Below, piece after piece: positions 6,054 through 14,307 of a DNA stretch of 23,124 bases; the first letter of the stretch is position 1, and each line of letters begins with the position of its first letter. The notes under the pieces were generated by a model that had not been told where the DNA came from, made no database searches, and saw only the letters and a list, made by a program, of their open reading frames with translations. Origin of the DNA: CAYNNP01 sp964398215 (GTDB lineage Bacteria > Planctomycetota > Planctomycetia > Pirellulales > Pirellulaceae); NCBI GenBank assembly GCA_964398215.1, contig CAYNNP010000085.1, positions 1-23,124 on the forward strand. The letters are read 5' to 3'. A program made the translations under genes and the position numbers.

Positions 6054-8857
6054 TCAGCTGCGAGTACCCTGGGCTTCTACTGCCAGTTTACTTTTTGGTT
6101 CGCGAACTGTGCGAGCCAGCGATTTGGCTTCGTTCAGCGTCACTATTTCATCTGCTACGCCACGTTGACCCAGCAGCTCGGTTGCTTGTTGTGACCATGT
6201 GCCCGGCTCGACCGCGGCAAAGTCCATGTTTGCGTTTGCAAAGACTGTTTCCAACTCAGAAACACTCATCGCAGCAATTTGCTCAAGGCTATGGATATTC
6301 TCAGAATACAAAGCTCTTTGCGTGGCCTGACCGATCCCTTGAATCTGCGTCAAGTCGTCTTTGTCGGTCGAAAGTTTTGATTTGACACGGTGAGTTTTCT
6401 TAACCGAACGAGACTGCAACTCCGAAGTCTTTGCGTTGGCGTTCGTTTGACGCCGTGTCGTTTTTTGTTGAAGCTCTTGCCACCAACGGTCGAACGTACC
6501 ATCATCGATTTTCAGGTTTTGACTTTGCAACAGCCCACGAACTCGCTCGCGCGAATCGGGTCCGCACGTTGACAGATCAGTGATTCCCGCNNNNNNNNNN
6601 NNNNNNNNNNNNNNNNNNNNNNNNNNNNNNNNNNNNNNNNNNNNNNNNNNNNNNNNNNNNNNNNNNNNNNNNNNNNNNNNNNNNNNNNNNCGATCTTCAG
6701 GTTTTGACTTTGCATCAGCTCACGAACTCGCTCGCGCGAATCGGGTCCGCACGTTGACAGATCAGTGATTCCCGCTGCAGACAGAGCTTCGGAAATCTGC
6801 TTGTGCTGGAATTCAACGCTAGACGGCGATGAGTATTCCACTTTAGAACCCAAGGCTGGCTGGGCGGCTTCGGGAGCGTTCACGGTTATTTGTGATGCTG
6901 GCTGATCTTGATGCGTCCGACGTGGAATCGCGTCAAGGTCGGAAGCCAGTGCTGGAGCTTGACCTTCAGCTTTCAACTCTCTGCTCGTTGCCTTGACATT
7001 CAATTGACGTGGTGCCGTTTCCTGTTGAAGTTCTTGCCACCAACGGTCGAACGTACCATCGTCGATCTTCAGGTTTTGACTTTGCATCAGCTCACGAACT
7101 CGCTCGCGCGAATCGGGACCGAACGTTGACAAATCAGTGATTCCCGCCGCAGTCAGAGCTTCGGTAATCTGTTTACCCTTACCCTGAACTTCAACGCTAG
7201 TCGGCGCTGAGTACTCGATTTCAGAACCCAAGGCTGGCTGCACCACTTCGGGTGCGTTCACAGCTAGGCCAGCAGCGGGTGCTGGTGTTTGAATTTGAGC
7301 TGGCGTTTGAACTGACGCTTGGGGCCGTTGTTGCTCAGGACGCTCGTTTTCTTGGCGGCCTGCCGTGACAACATTTCCACTTGCAAGTGAAAGTTTTTTG
7401 GCTGCACCAACCGCTGGCTGTTGCAACCTGTTGATTGGGCTGGGTGAATCCATCGCCTGATTCTTTAAAAGCGTGGATGATCGCGAGCTAGCGATACCAT
7501 CACCGTCGTCAGTGACGCTTTCTTCTTTTTTCCGGCGTCCAACGACGCGGAGCAATTGCCACCCAAGTACTGGAGTGAGCAAGAAAGGGATCCACTTCCA
7601 CCATTTGTTCCCGGTAGAATCGGCGGATGCAACAACTCGATGAACGCTGCTGGTGGTAACGGCTGCAGGTGTTTGTGAAGTTGATTTTCTAGTTTGTTCA
7701 AGGGCCGCTTCAGATTTGGCCATCTGCATGGTTGGATTTTTGGAAGCAGGTGCTGGCAACGAGTTTTTCTCCAAAGCATCTTGTGGGGCCACCTGCCACG
7801 GTGCAATTGCGTTTTCCGCAGCTCCGCTCTCGGCTTGGAGTCGCTCGTAGCGTGATGTTTTCTGTGGCGAAGATTCTGCTGTAGCGATGTCCGCTTGATT
7901 AAGATTTCCGGCTGCAGAAGGCGATGCGGGTTGATCATCCTGTTCGACATCCGGCGCTGAATCCATTCTTGGTAAATCAGCAAAGCCATTGGTTGCCGGA
8001 GGAGTCTGCAACTCTTGCTCAACCGCTTGATCCATCCACGAGAATCCCTCAGCCTGCAGAGGCAACGTTTCGTCTCTATCGAACAGTCCAAACTGATCGT
8101 AGATATCGTTGGAGTAGTTCTTTTCGATATCGTCACGCAATTTATCATCGAATGCAATCGCATTCTCGGCAACGCGACTCTCCAACTGCTCGATCGCTTC
8201 GCGAGCCTCCGATGGCTCAGTCGTCTGTGCAAACGCGTTGGCCATTTCAGGTTTGTAACCTGGTTGCTGATGAGCGGGAACGTTTTCCAGACGGACGCTA
8301 TTTTGCTCAGTTAGTTGTTGCAAAGGTTCTGCGATATCACGCGGGTTGACGTATTCTGCTGGAATCGCGGTCGCAATTTTTGTTCGGTCGTCTGCGTACT
8401 CTGGAATCCAAGAAATCCATGATGAAAAATGGTCCGCCCATTCTGCGAGTGTTCTTTGTTGCTCTTGTTCGTTCTGCAACGGAGCTGATTCGGCGGGAGT
8501 TTCGGCAAGCTTTGTCGTAGCTTGTTCCGATTGATATTCGTCGTGCGTTTTGGCAGTCGTGCTGGTAGATGGTGAAATCTCTTCAGGCGCTGGCGAGGTT
8601 ACGGCGCCTTGCAGCAAAGAGTTACCAAATTCATTGATGGTCGCTTGCGATTCAAAGCTCTGCTGAAGTTCGTATTGTTGTGGCTGAGCTTGTTGCTTTA
8701 CATGTCGATAGTGAAACTGTTGGCATGAAACGCAGAAATATCGCTCCAGCACATAGTTAGATTGGTTAGGTTGTTGGAACTCCGCAGCGATTTGTTGAGC
8801 ACTTACACTGCAAAGACAAACGGACAATGAGATCAATGAAATTAGGACGCGTTTCAT
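6054..8857 (-). CDS. Single-pass membrane protein with tandem helix-hairpin-helix-like repeats (interrupted by N gap)
   Basis: The ATG at 8857 has GGAG 6 nt upstream (8864-8867 on the plus strand). Residues 1-20 are a signal peptide. Residues just after include YFCVSCQQFHYRH, a possible Cys/His metal site. A long Gln/Glu/Ala-rich region follows, then a membrane segment at about 417-437 (WKWIPFLLTPVLGWQLLRVV) and RRKKEE. By the positive-inside rule the C-terminal part is cytoplasmic. That part carries at least three repeats of about 124 residues, each with a conserved core (ITDLS.GPDSRERVR, then QSQNLKIDDGTFDRWW) resembling a degenerate helix-hairpin-helix. It ends in a clearer HhH domain (DLTQIQGIGQATQRALYSE). 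The 100-N gap at 6591-6690 falls inside a repeat and shifts the frame; this is best read as an assembly artefact, not a broken gene. The intact protein would be about 996 residues if the 372-bp period holds. HhH domains commonly bind DNA or act as protein scaffolds; the role here is unknown. Confidence 0.75.
6485..7275 (-). repeat. 372-bp in-gene tandem repeat, three visible copies, one split by the assembly gap
   Basis: Near-identical stretches begin at 6506, 6691 and 7063 (same CGAT.TTCAGGTTTTGACTTTGCA start on the plus strand). The 6691 and 7063 copies are exactly 372 bp apart (124 codons). The 6506 and 6691 copies are only 185 bp apart because the gap is written as 100 N. The copies differ by scattered substitutions, so they are diverged but still close. 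Confidence 0.85.
6591..6690. other. Assembly gap (100 N)
   Basis: Exactly 100 N, a conventional placeholder for unknown length. It lies between two copies of the 372-bp repeat, the usual reason for a short-read assembly break. Repeat period and reading frame both point to a true length of about 287 nt for one missing partial unit, or 287 plus multiples of 372. Confidence 0.95.
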
Positions 8858-9096
8858 AAACGACTCCGGAAGCTAAGGTTTGAACACCGTGCGATGACAA
8901 GTGCCTGTAGCCTAGGTCTGTTCTCGCCGCGGAGACTTTTATCAAGGCCAGAAGCCGCGTCCGACGCGTGCAAAACGCACAACCGATCACAGGTTTTATC
9001 GGTTCCTCTGGCGCAGCAACGCGTGACTAAGTAAGCCCGCGGACAGTTCGCACATTTGTGCTAGGCGCCAAGCACCAATCGTAGAAAAACACGTAG

Positions 9097-9116
9097 GTTG
9101 GCCACTCCTGGCCGAC
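9097..9116. repeat. Palindromic intergenic element
   Basis: GTTGGCCA (9097-9104) pairs with TGGCCGAC (9109-9116) around CTCC, 8 pairs including one G-U. It lies 9 nt from the next hairpin, so the two may form one composite element. Confidence 0.45.
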
Positions 9117-9125
9117 TGAAAATTG

Positions 9126-9150
9126 CACCCTCCTGCGCAGAGGGAGGGTG
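9126..9150 (-). terminator. Possible terminator of the dGTPase operon
   Basis: CACCCTCC (9126-9133) pairs with GGAGGGTG (9143-9150), an 8-bp G/C-rich stem. Read on the minus strand it lies about 70 nt past the dGTPase stop and is followed by CAATTTTC, a weak T-run. It could instead be just a dispersed palindrome. Confidence 0.5.
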
Positions 9151-9220
9151 ATTCATTCACACGCTGTATCGCAACGCTAAAAACGTATCTTGTCGTTCAC
9201 GAATCTTGTCGTGTGCGATG

Positions 9221-10498
9221 CTAAACCAAGTCAACGATGCTGCCGAACTCTGGGTCAATCAGGCGGCGGTACGTTCTGACTGCGAAGCGATCGGTCATCT
9301 TTGCAATCGTGTCACAAATGATCCGTCGCGAAACCGACTCGTCTCCATCGGCGGCTTTTAGCTCGGCTTCCGTTTCAGCGGGCAGCAGACCCAGCGGACG
9401 TTTCTGATTGCCAAGATAGTTGTCTGCAAAAACTCTGAACAAGTCGCCTAGCACTCGCCCGGCTTTGTGGTCAAGTTGCTGCAGTTGCGGAGCACGGAAG
9501 ACCAGATCGAATGAGATACGTTTGTAAAGCTTCGATTCTGCTTCTGCGTCTTCGTGAACCCGGACCTCGTAGCGATAACGCGAAGTCTGTCCAGACATGA
9601 AGTTCGGTGAGGATTCAACTATGTCAGCTGCAGCAATGAACTTGCCGATCTTGCTGCCCATCAGCGGTTCCAGTCGTTGCCGACGAATGGCAACGATCAA
9701 TTCGTCAATGTGTTGTTGATCGTTTGCCGAAAGCTCATTCGCTTCCGCCCAGCGGCCAAGCCTTTCCAGGTTGATGAAGCCTGCGTTCACGCCGTCGACA
9801 ATGTCGTTCAGCGAATAGGCCGTGTCGTCGGCCCAATCCATGATTTGACATTCAATGGATTTAAATCCATTACGTTCCTTTCCTGCGGTTAGCTCTGATA
9901 CAAAACAGTCGCTTCCAAAACCAAATTCTAAAAACTGTTTTTGCGAATCGTAGACGAAGTGGTTCGCGGCGTCGGGGGTTTCTGAAAGCAACGTCTTGTA
10001 CTTTAGCGTAGCGTCCAAGAACGCACGCGTTGGGTCCATGCCACCACGGCCGTAAATCGTCTCGGTCAGCAGCCGAAGTGTTTGCGCGTTGCCTTCGAAT
10101 CCACCGTAGCCCCGCATCAAATCGTGCAGCACTCGTTCGCCAGCGTGACCAAACGGCGGGTGACCAATGTCGTGCGACAAACAAGCCGCTTCAACCAAAT
10201 CCGGATCGACAAAATAGTCGTCGCCCAATAGATCACTGGTCTTTTTTAAGCGACCGCAGATTGAACGACCGATCTGCGCGACTTCCAGTGAATGGGTTAA
10301 ACGTGTGCGATAAAAGTCATACTCGCCGGACAAAAAGACCTGCGTCTTACTTTGCAGACGCCGGAACGCCGACGTGTACAGGATTCGATCGCGATCGATT
10401 TGGAACGGCGATCGATAGTCTTCTGGTCGATTTCCACCCGCGCCGGAAAGTGGTTCTGTGTCGAACTGGTTGTAAAAGTTGTTTGCCATGCAAAACAT
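9221..10498 (-). CDS. dgt: dGTPase-like deoxynucleoside triphosphate triphosphohydrolase
   Basis: HD-superfamily enzyme that cleaves dGTP (or other dNTPs) to the deoxynucleoside and tripolyphosphate, acting in the cytosol on nucleotide pools. Family hallmarks are visible: the N-terminal FQIDRDRILYTSAFRRLQSKTQV block, then TRLTHSLEVAQ with the first metal His, CLSHDIGHPPFGHAGE with the HD pair, and MDWADDTAYSLND with the later Asp. The C-terminal half is helical. From the ATG at 10498 it has 425 residues; ATG at 10489 is also possible, and a TTG at 10546 would add 16 residues that lack family similarity. No clear Shine-Dalgarno decides between them. It is the last gene of a probable minus-strand operon behind avtA (96-nt gap). 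The family assignment is firm; the exact dNTP preference is not known. Confidence 0.93.
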   Translation of the reverse strand: MFCMANNFYNQFDTEPLSGAGGNRPEDYRSPFQIDRDRILYTSAFRRLQSKTQVFLSGEYDFYRTRLTHSLEVAQIGRSICGRLKKTSDLLGDDYFVDPDLVEAACLSHDIGHPPFGHAGERVLHDLMRGYGGFEGNAQTLRLLTETIYGRGGMDPTRAFLDATLKYKTLLSETPDAANHFVYDSQKQFLEFGFGSDCFVSELTAGKERNGFKSIECQIMDWADDTAYSLNDIVDGVNAGFINLERLGRWAEANELSANDQQHIDELIVAIRRQRLEPLMGSKIGKFIAAADIVESSPNFMSGQTSRYRYEVRVHEDAEAESKLYKRISFDLVFRAPQLQQLDHKAGRVLGDLFRVFADNYLGNQKRPLGLLPAETEAELKAADGDESVSRRIICDTIAKMTDRFAVRTYRRLIDPEFGSIVDLV

Positions 10499-10594
10499 CG
10501 TAGTGAAATTTTCTTTTCCAGCACCTGGGCAAGTCCGCGATATCAACCGAAGCTCGCGGTTCCGCCTTTGGACGCAAGCCGACGCAAAAACAGG

Positions 10595-11887
10595 TCAACC
10601 TGACTGATAGGCTTTGCGAACTTCTTCGGCAATCGACTTGAATCCGTCTTTGACAACGTCTTCGGGCATCGTGAACGTGACACGAAGACACTCGTCGCTG
10701 TGAGGCCACTGTTCTGTATCGTTGCCGTAAAAGAAATAGTCGCCAGGAACGACTAAAACATCACGTGCTTTCAATCGTTGATACAACTCCTTGCTGCTAA
10801 TCGGCAAGTCCTTGAACCATAACCACAAGAAAAACGCGCCTTCCGAGACATGGATTCGATAGGGGATCGTTTCCTCCATCGCTTCGTGCATCCACTGGAC
10901 GGCTTGCTCCGATTTCTGCCGATAGTAAGGCAAAATCACTTCCCGGCTGAGCTTCAAAATTTGACCGTCTTCGACCAGCGGCTGCACAATCGCTTGGCCA
11001 ATGTTGGTGTTCGCAAGTCCTACGATCGAAGTCATCGACGAGATCCCGCGGGCGATTTCTGGATTTGCAATCACGATTCCAGTACGCGTGCCGGGAAGCC
11101 CAAGTTTTGACAAGCTTAACGTTAGGATGATGTGTTCATCCCAGATCGGTTGTGCGTCTGTGTAGATCGCTCCGGGAAACGGGGCCCCGTAGGCATTGTC
11201 GATGATCAAAGGCACATCATTGTCGATCGCCATTGTCGACAAGGTCTGAATTTCATCGTCCGTCAGTACGTTTCCAGTTGGATTGGTTGGCCTTGAAACG
11301 CAGATCGCAGCGGTATCCGAGGTGACGTTCACGTTTTCAAAATCAACACGATATTTGAATTGATGGTCGCCGATCAGTTCAATCTGAGGCTTGGTGCCTT
11401 GAAAGATATCATCGCCGACGGCCTGATTTGCATACCCAATGTATTCGGGAATGATTGGCAGCAGTATCTTTTTCGAAACACCGCTTTGGAACTCGCCGGC
11501 AAGCATGTTGAACAAGAAAAAGAACGCTGTTTGCGCGCCGGGTGTGATCGCAACGTTCTCAGGTCCAATTGGCCAACCAAATTCTTTTGAAAACAAATCG
11601 GCAATCGCGTTGCGAAAATCGGAATTGCCGATCGGCGGTTCGTAGTTGCCCAAGACGCGCGAGAGATGGTCGGGATCATCGGCGATTTGAAGCCATCGTT
11701 TACGCCACAAGTCGTCCATTTCAGGAATGTGAGCGGGTTGCCCGCCGCCCAACATTCGCACTTGGTCTCCTCCGGCAGCAAGGGCATCGCCCAAGTCGTC
11801 CATCAGTTCGCCAATCCCACTACCCTCCGAAAGACGCTGCCCAAAAATGGAACGTTGGAGGGTACTGATTACTCTATCCATGCTCAT
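10595..11887 (-). CDS. avtA: Valine--pyruvate aminotransferase-like, fold type I PLP enzyme
   Basis: A 430-residue class I/II aminotransferase, close in length to E. coli AvtA (about 417). Visible features are the N-terminal MLGGGQPAHIPEM, substrate-loop NYEPPIGNSDFR, GAQTAFFFLFN, the PTNPTGNVLTDDEI motif, VPLIIDNAYGAPFPG with the PLP-contacting Asp, and the Schiff-base lysine K261 in SLSKLGLPGTRTG. The C-terminal part has FFLWLWFKDLP and LRVTFTMPE. AvtA exchanges the amino group between valine and pyruvate, linking valine and alanine pools. Its ATG (11885-11887) overlaps the stop of the upstream esterase gene as ATGA, so translation is probably coupled. Substrate specificity within this broad family is inferred from overall resemblance and could differ. 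Confidence 0.88.
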   Translation of the reverse strand: MSMDRVISTLQRSIFGQRLSEGSGIGELMDDLGDALAAGGDQVRMLGGGQPAHIPEMDDLWRKRWLQIADDPDHLSRVLGNYEPPIGNSDFRNAIADLFSKEFGWPIGPENVAITPGAQTAFFFLFNMLAGEFQSGVSKKILLPIIPEYIGYANQAVGDDIFQGTKPQIELIGDHQFKYRVDFENVNVTSDTAAICVSRPTNPTGNVLTDDEIQTLSTMAIDNDVPLIIDNAYGAPFPGAIYTDAQPIWDEHIILTLSLSKLGLPGTRTGIVIANPEIARGISSMTSIVGLANTNIGQAIVQPLVEDGQILKLSREVILPYYRQKSEQAVQWMHEAMEETIPYRIHVSEGAFFLWLWFKDLPISSKELYQRLKARDVLVVPGDYFFYGNDTEQWPHSDECLRVTFTMPEDVVKDGFKSIAEEVRKAYQSG

Positions 11888-12630
11888 TCGACTTTATGTT
11901 TGAACATCCAGCCGAATAATTCCGGCGTGTTGTAAGTTGCTGACCAGCAATTGTGGCCAAAATGTTCAAAGGTTGTAAATCGGACCTTTTTTCCGCCAGC
12001 AGCTTTGATTGCCTCAACCATGTCGACTGATTTCTGGAACGGGACCGCACCGTCTCGATCACCATGGAAAACCCAAATCGGCGTGTCCTTTAGTTTGTCT
12101 GCGTCCTTTGGGTCACCGCCGCCACAAACAGGAGCGACCGCAGCAAATAGCTTGGGATGCGCGGCGGCCATTCTCCATGAACCGTATCCGCCCATGCTGA
12201 GGCCGGTGAGATACAAGCGTTTTTTATCAGCGCCATATTCCTTCACAACGTAGTCCAACAACTCCTTTAGCCGCGTCTGCTGTGTATCTTTTGACCAAGA
12301 ATCATCCTTGGGACATTGCGGGGAAACAAGAATGTAATTCAGTTTGTCACCACGCTCAGCAAACTTGGGTGGTCCCCACTTCGCAACCAAACTTAGCGGT
12401 CCATAGCTCTCGCCGCGACCGTGCAAAAAATAGACCAGCGGCAAATTCGCGTCTTTAGTAAAGTTGGATGGCAGATACAGCAAGTACGAAACGGATTCGC
12501 CATCGGATGTCTGGAAAGTTTGTTCGACCTGTTTACCTGGTTCCGGCTTTTCATTGCCTTGCGAAAACGCTGTCGTTGCAAACAGTGTAAAACAAGCACC
12601 CAGAAGAAATTTTGTTGTCATTGTATTCAT
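11884..12630 (-). CDS. Exported alpha/beta-hydrolase (esterase / peptidase-like)
   Basis: A 248-residue protein with an N-terminal signal peptide (about 1-23, cut after AFS), so it acts outside the cytoplasm. The alpha/beta-hydrolase plan is clear: LPLVYFLHGRGES (oxyanion region), nucleophile Ser145 in GLSMGGYG, acid Asp193 in HGDRDGAVP, and base His226 in FGHNCW. This pattern matches the prolyl-oligopeptidase-like / feruloyl-esterase-like predicted peptidases often found in planctomycetes. The natural substrate cannot be told from sequence. It is the first gene of a minus-strand cluster and its TGA overlaps the avtA start. Pairing a secreted hydrolase with amino-acid and nucleotide enzymes has no obvious pathway logic. 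Confidence 0.88.
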   Translation of the reverse strand: MNTMTTKFLLGACFTLFATTAFSQGNEKPEPGKQVEQTFQTSDGESVSYLLYLPSNFTKDANLPLVYFLHGRGESYGPLSLVAKWGPPKFAERGDKLNYILVSPQCPKDDSWSKDTQQTRLKELLDYVVKEYGADKKRLYLTGLSMGGYGSWRMAAAHPKLFAAVAPVCGGGDPKDADKLKDTPIWVFHGDRDGAVPFQKSVDMVEAIKAAGGKKVRFTTFEHFGHNCWSATYNTPELFGWMFKHKVE

Positions 12631-12754
12631 GATGTTGGTTACCCAATTCGTGGTATTGGTCGATCGCCGCCGGATTAGGATACACCGAAAATCACAGTCG
12701 GTGTTCCGGCGCGCATCGGGGCCTTCGGTGGTGGGATCGATAGAAGTCGCGAAC

Positions 12755-12845
12755 GTTTGTAGTACCGCCTTCAGGTGGAATCGGGTCCTTTACCCCGCAA
12801 CCTATTCCGGCTGAAGCCGGTACTACGAACGGTGGGTAATAAGAA
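12755..12845. repeat. Intergenic inverted-repeat element, copy 1
   Basis: The outer arms GTAGTACCGCCTTCAG and CTGAAGCCGGTACTAC are near-perfect inverted repeats, and the right arm also contains CCGGCTGAAGCCGG. The reverse complement of this block closely matches 20466-20562 (for example TTCGTAGTACCGGCTTCAGC in both), so the two are copies of one mobile or dispersed element. No transposase is nearby. Confidence 0.8.
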
Positions 12846-12864
12846 ATCACAGCCTCGGAGAGCC

Positions 12865-12883
12865 CGCCCCTCACGCTGGGGCG
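12865..12883 (-). terminator. Hairpin past the VWA gene
   Basis: CGCCCC (12865-12870) pairs with GGGGCG (12878-12883), 7-nt loop. It lies 36 nt beyond the stop of the minus-strand VWA gene, where a terminator is expected, but has no T-run. It may only be part of the neighbouring palindromic element. Confidence 0.3.
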
Positions 12884-12918
12884 CGTCATGAGTGACCAAC
12901 CAAAGCACTGACTGGCTT

Positions 12919-14307
12919 TTACTTCTTTTTGAGCTTGATGCCCCAAATGGGGCCTCGGGTAGAATTTTTTGGTCTTGGGTTCGCCTTCCACATGTTGAAC
13001 CCGACCTGCGAAACGCCTACGTCCTTGTAGTTTCCTCCGTGCGCTTTCGCCAAGGCTGAAAACTCTCTGGCGTCTCTCGGTTTGACTTGCATTCCACGTG
13101 TGTGCACGATCGTTTTGGTTCTCGGTTGGTTCTCCACAAAATATTTTGCGGCTCCGTCAGTGAATCCACCATCGCCAAGTACATAGATCACGTCCGGTTT
13201 CATATTGAACGCTGCCTGAATCGCTTCCTTGCCGTTCGTTTTTAAACACAGCTGAACGGACTGAAGCCAGTAGAACATTCGGTTTTTGTTGCGACTGCTC
13301 GCGGGCACCATCTGAAAAACTGCATTCGGGTGCATCATCGGGTACGCCGTGTCGCTGTAAAAGATGACATAGAAACGTTGCTTTGCATTCAAGCCGTTGA
13401 TTGCGTTGACCAGTTCGGTTAGCGCCGTTTCGAATCGCCCTTTCCCCATACTGTTTGAGTTATCAATCACAAAGACATAGTCCTTTGCCGATTTCTTGGT
13501 ACCAAAAACCGAGGACTTTGACGGAGCATCTTTGCCGTCACCAGAATCCTTTGACGGTTTGGCGGCTGGTTTGACCGCATCACCACTGACCGCAGCTAGA
13601 AAGTTTGGCGAGACCACTGCCTGAGTCATCGGTGTCTCGGGTTCGGCTTCGGGCGGCGCGTCTTCGGATTCCGTCTCGGTGGGCTCCGTGATCTCCAGTG
13701 GCGCTGGCTCAATGACGATTTCTTCGATGCGATCGGTCGTGACCGGAGAAACAACCAAACTGATTTCGTCTTTGTCACTATCGTTGACGAGCGCCAAACT
13801 GGCCAACAGCAAGAGGATTGCAAGGTGGATAGCGATGCTGATTCCACTGCCGCGCATGTGTCTGTGCAAATCGGCCTTCCGCGTCGCCCACCATTGCCGA
13901 AAACTAACAGTCCAATATCGAAACCCAGTCGCCTGCTCCAACTCCTCTTGATCATGCAGCCGTTGTGCTTCGGCCTCTTGCTCCGCCGCGGTCAGTCCGT
14001 TCATCAACAGTGATTGCGGATCAGAGGTGGTAACTTTGGCAGCCTCCGATGTCAAAGCAATTTTGCGTAGCTTGGCGATCGGTTTCTCGATCGCCGAGCG
14101 TTCTGGTGCAAGTAAGTCTTTGAACCCAGCGCTGGTTGCCGCATCGACATCAGCAATCGGCACTTCGAATAGTTGCTGGTCCTTGCTGACCACTGTCATG
14201 CCCCGATCTTGCGGTCGGTACATCCCTCGCTGCTGGGCTTGCTGCAAATGATCGGATTTGACCAAGTACAGTTTTTCGCCATCGGAAACGGTAACGGAAG
14301 CTGTCAC
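12919..14307 (-). CDS. Membrane-anchored von Willebrand factor A domain protein
   Basis: A 462-residue protein starting at GTG 14307. Residues 1-150 are a soluble N-terminal part with no recognised family; residues about 155-174 are one membrane helix (IAIHLAILLLLASLALV) preceded by a basic stretch (RKADLHRHMRGSG). Then comes a Pro/Glu/Thr-rich linker (about 195-230) and a VWA domain from about 275, with the metal-binding MIDAS motif D282-N-S284-N-S286 and a later VLGDGGFTDG. By the positive-inside rule the N-terminus is cytoplasmic and the VWA domain periplasmic. MIDAS-type VWA domains bind protein partners through a divalent cation. The start overlaps the stop of the upstream Hsp70 gene by GTGA, so the two are translationally coupled and probably work together. 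The partner recognised by the VWA domain is unknown. Confidence 0.88.
   Translation of the reverse strand: MTASVTVSDGEKLYLVKSDHLQQAQQRGMYRPQDRGMTVVSKDQQLFEVPIADVDAATSAGFKDLLAPERSAIEKPIAKLRKIALTSEAAKVTTSDPQSLLMNGLTAAEQEAEAQRLHDQEELEQATGFRYWTVSFRQWWATRKADLHRHMRGSGISIAIHLAILLLLASLALVNDSDKDEISLVVSPVTTDRIEEIVIEPAPLEITEPTETESEDAPPEAEPETPMTQAVVSPNFLAAVSGDAVKPAAKPSKDSGDGKDAPSKSSVFGTKKSAKDYVFVIDNSNSMGKGRFETALTELVNAINGLNAKQRFYVIFYSDTAYPMMHPNAVFQMVPASSRNKNRMFYWLQSVQLCLKTNGKEAIQAAFNMKPDVIYVLGDGGFTDGAAKYFVENQPRTKTIVHTRGMQVKPRDAREFSALAKAHGGNYKDVGVSQVGFNMWKANPRPKNSTRGPIWGIKLKKK

Larger units (their letters stand above)
8858..9220. other. Intergenic region upstream of the HhH-repeat gene
   Basis: This stretch separates the start of the HhH-repeat gene from the end of the dGTPase gene, both on the minus strand. 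It should hold the former's promoter, but I cannot place -35/-10 boxes with confidence. It contains two palindromes (9097-9116 and 9126-9150), listed separately. I see no gene in it. Confidence 0.6.

Noticed and set aside
6512..6690. Frameshift pseudogene call for the HhH-repeat gene
   Set aside because: The frame change lies exactly at the 100-N gap of arbitrary length, and the repeat period predicts a length that restores the frame.
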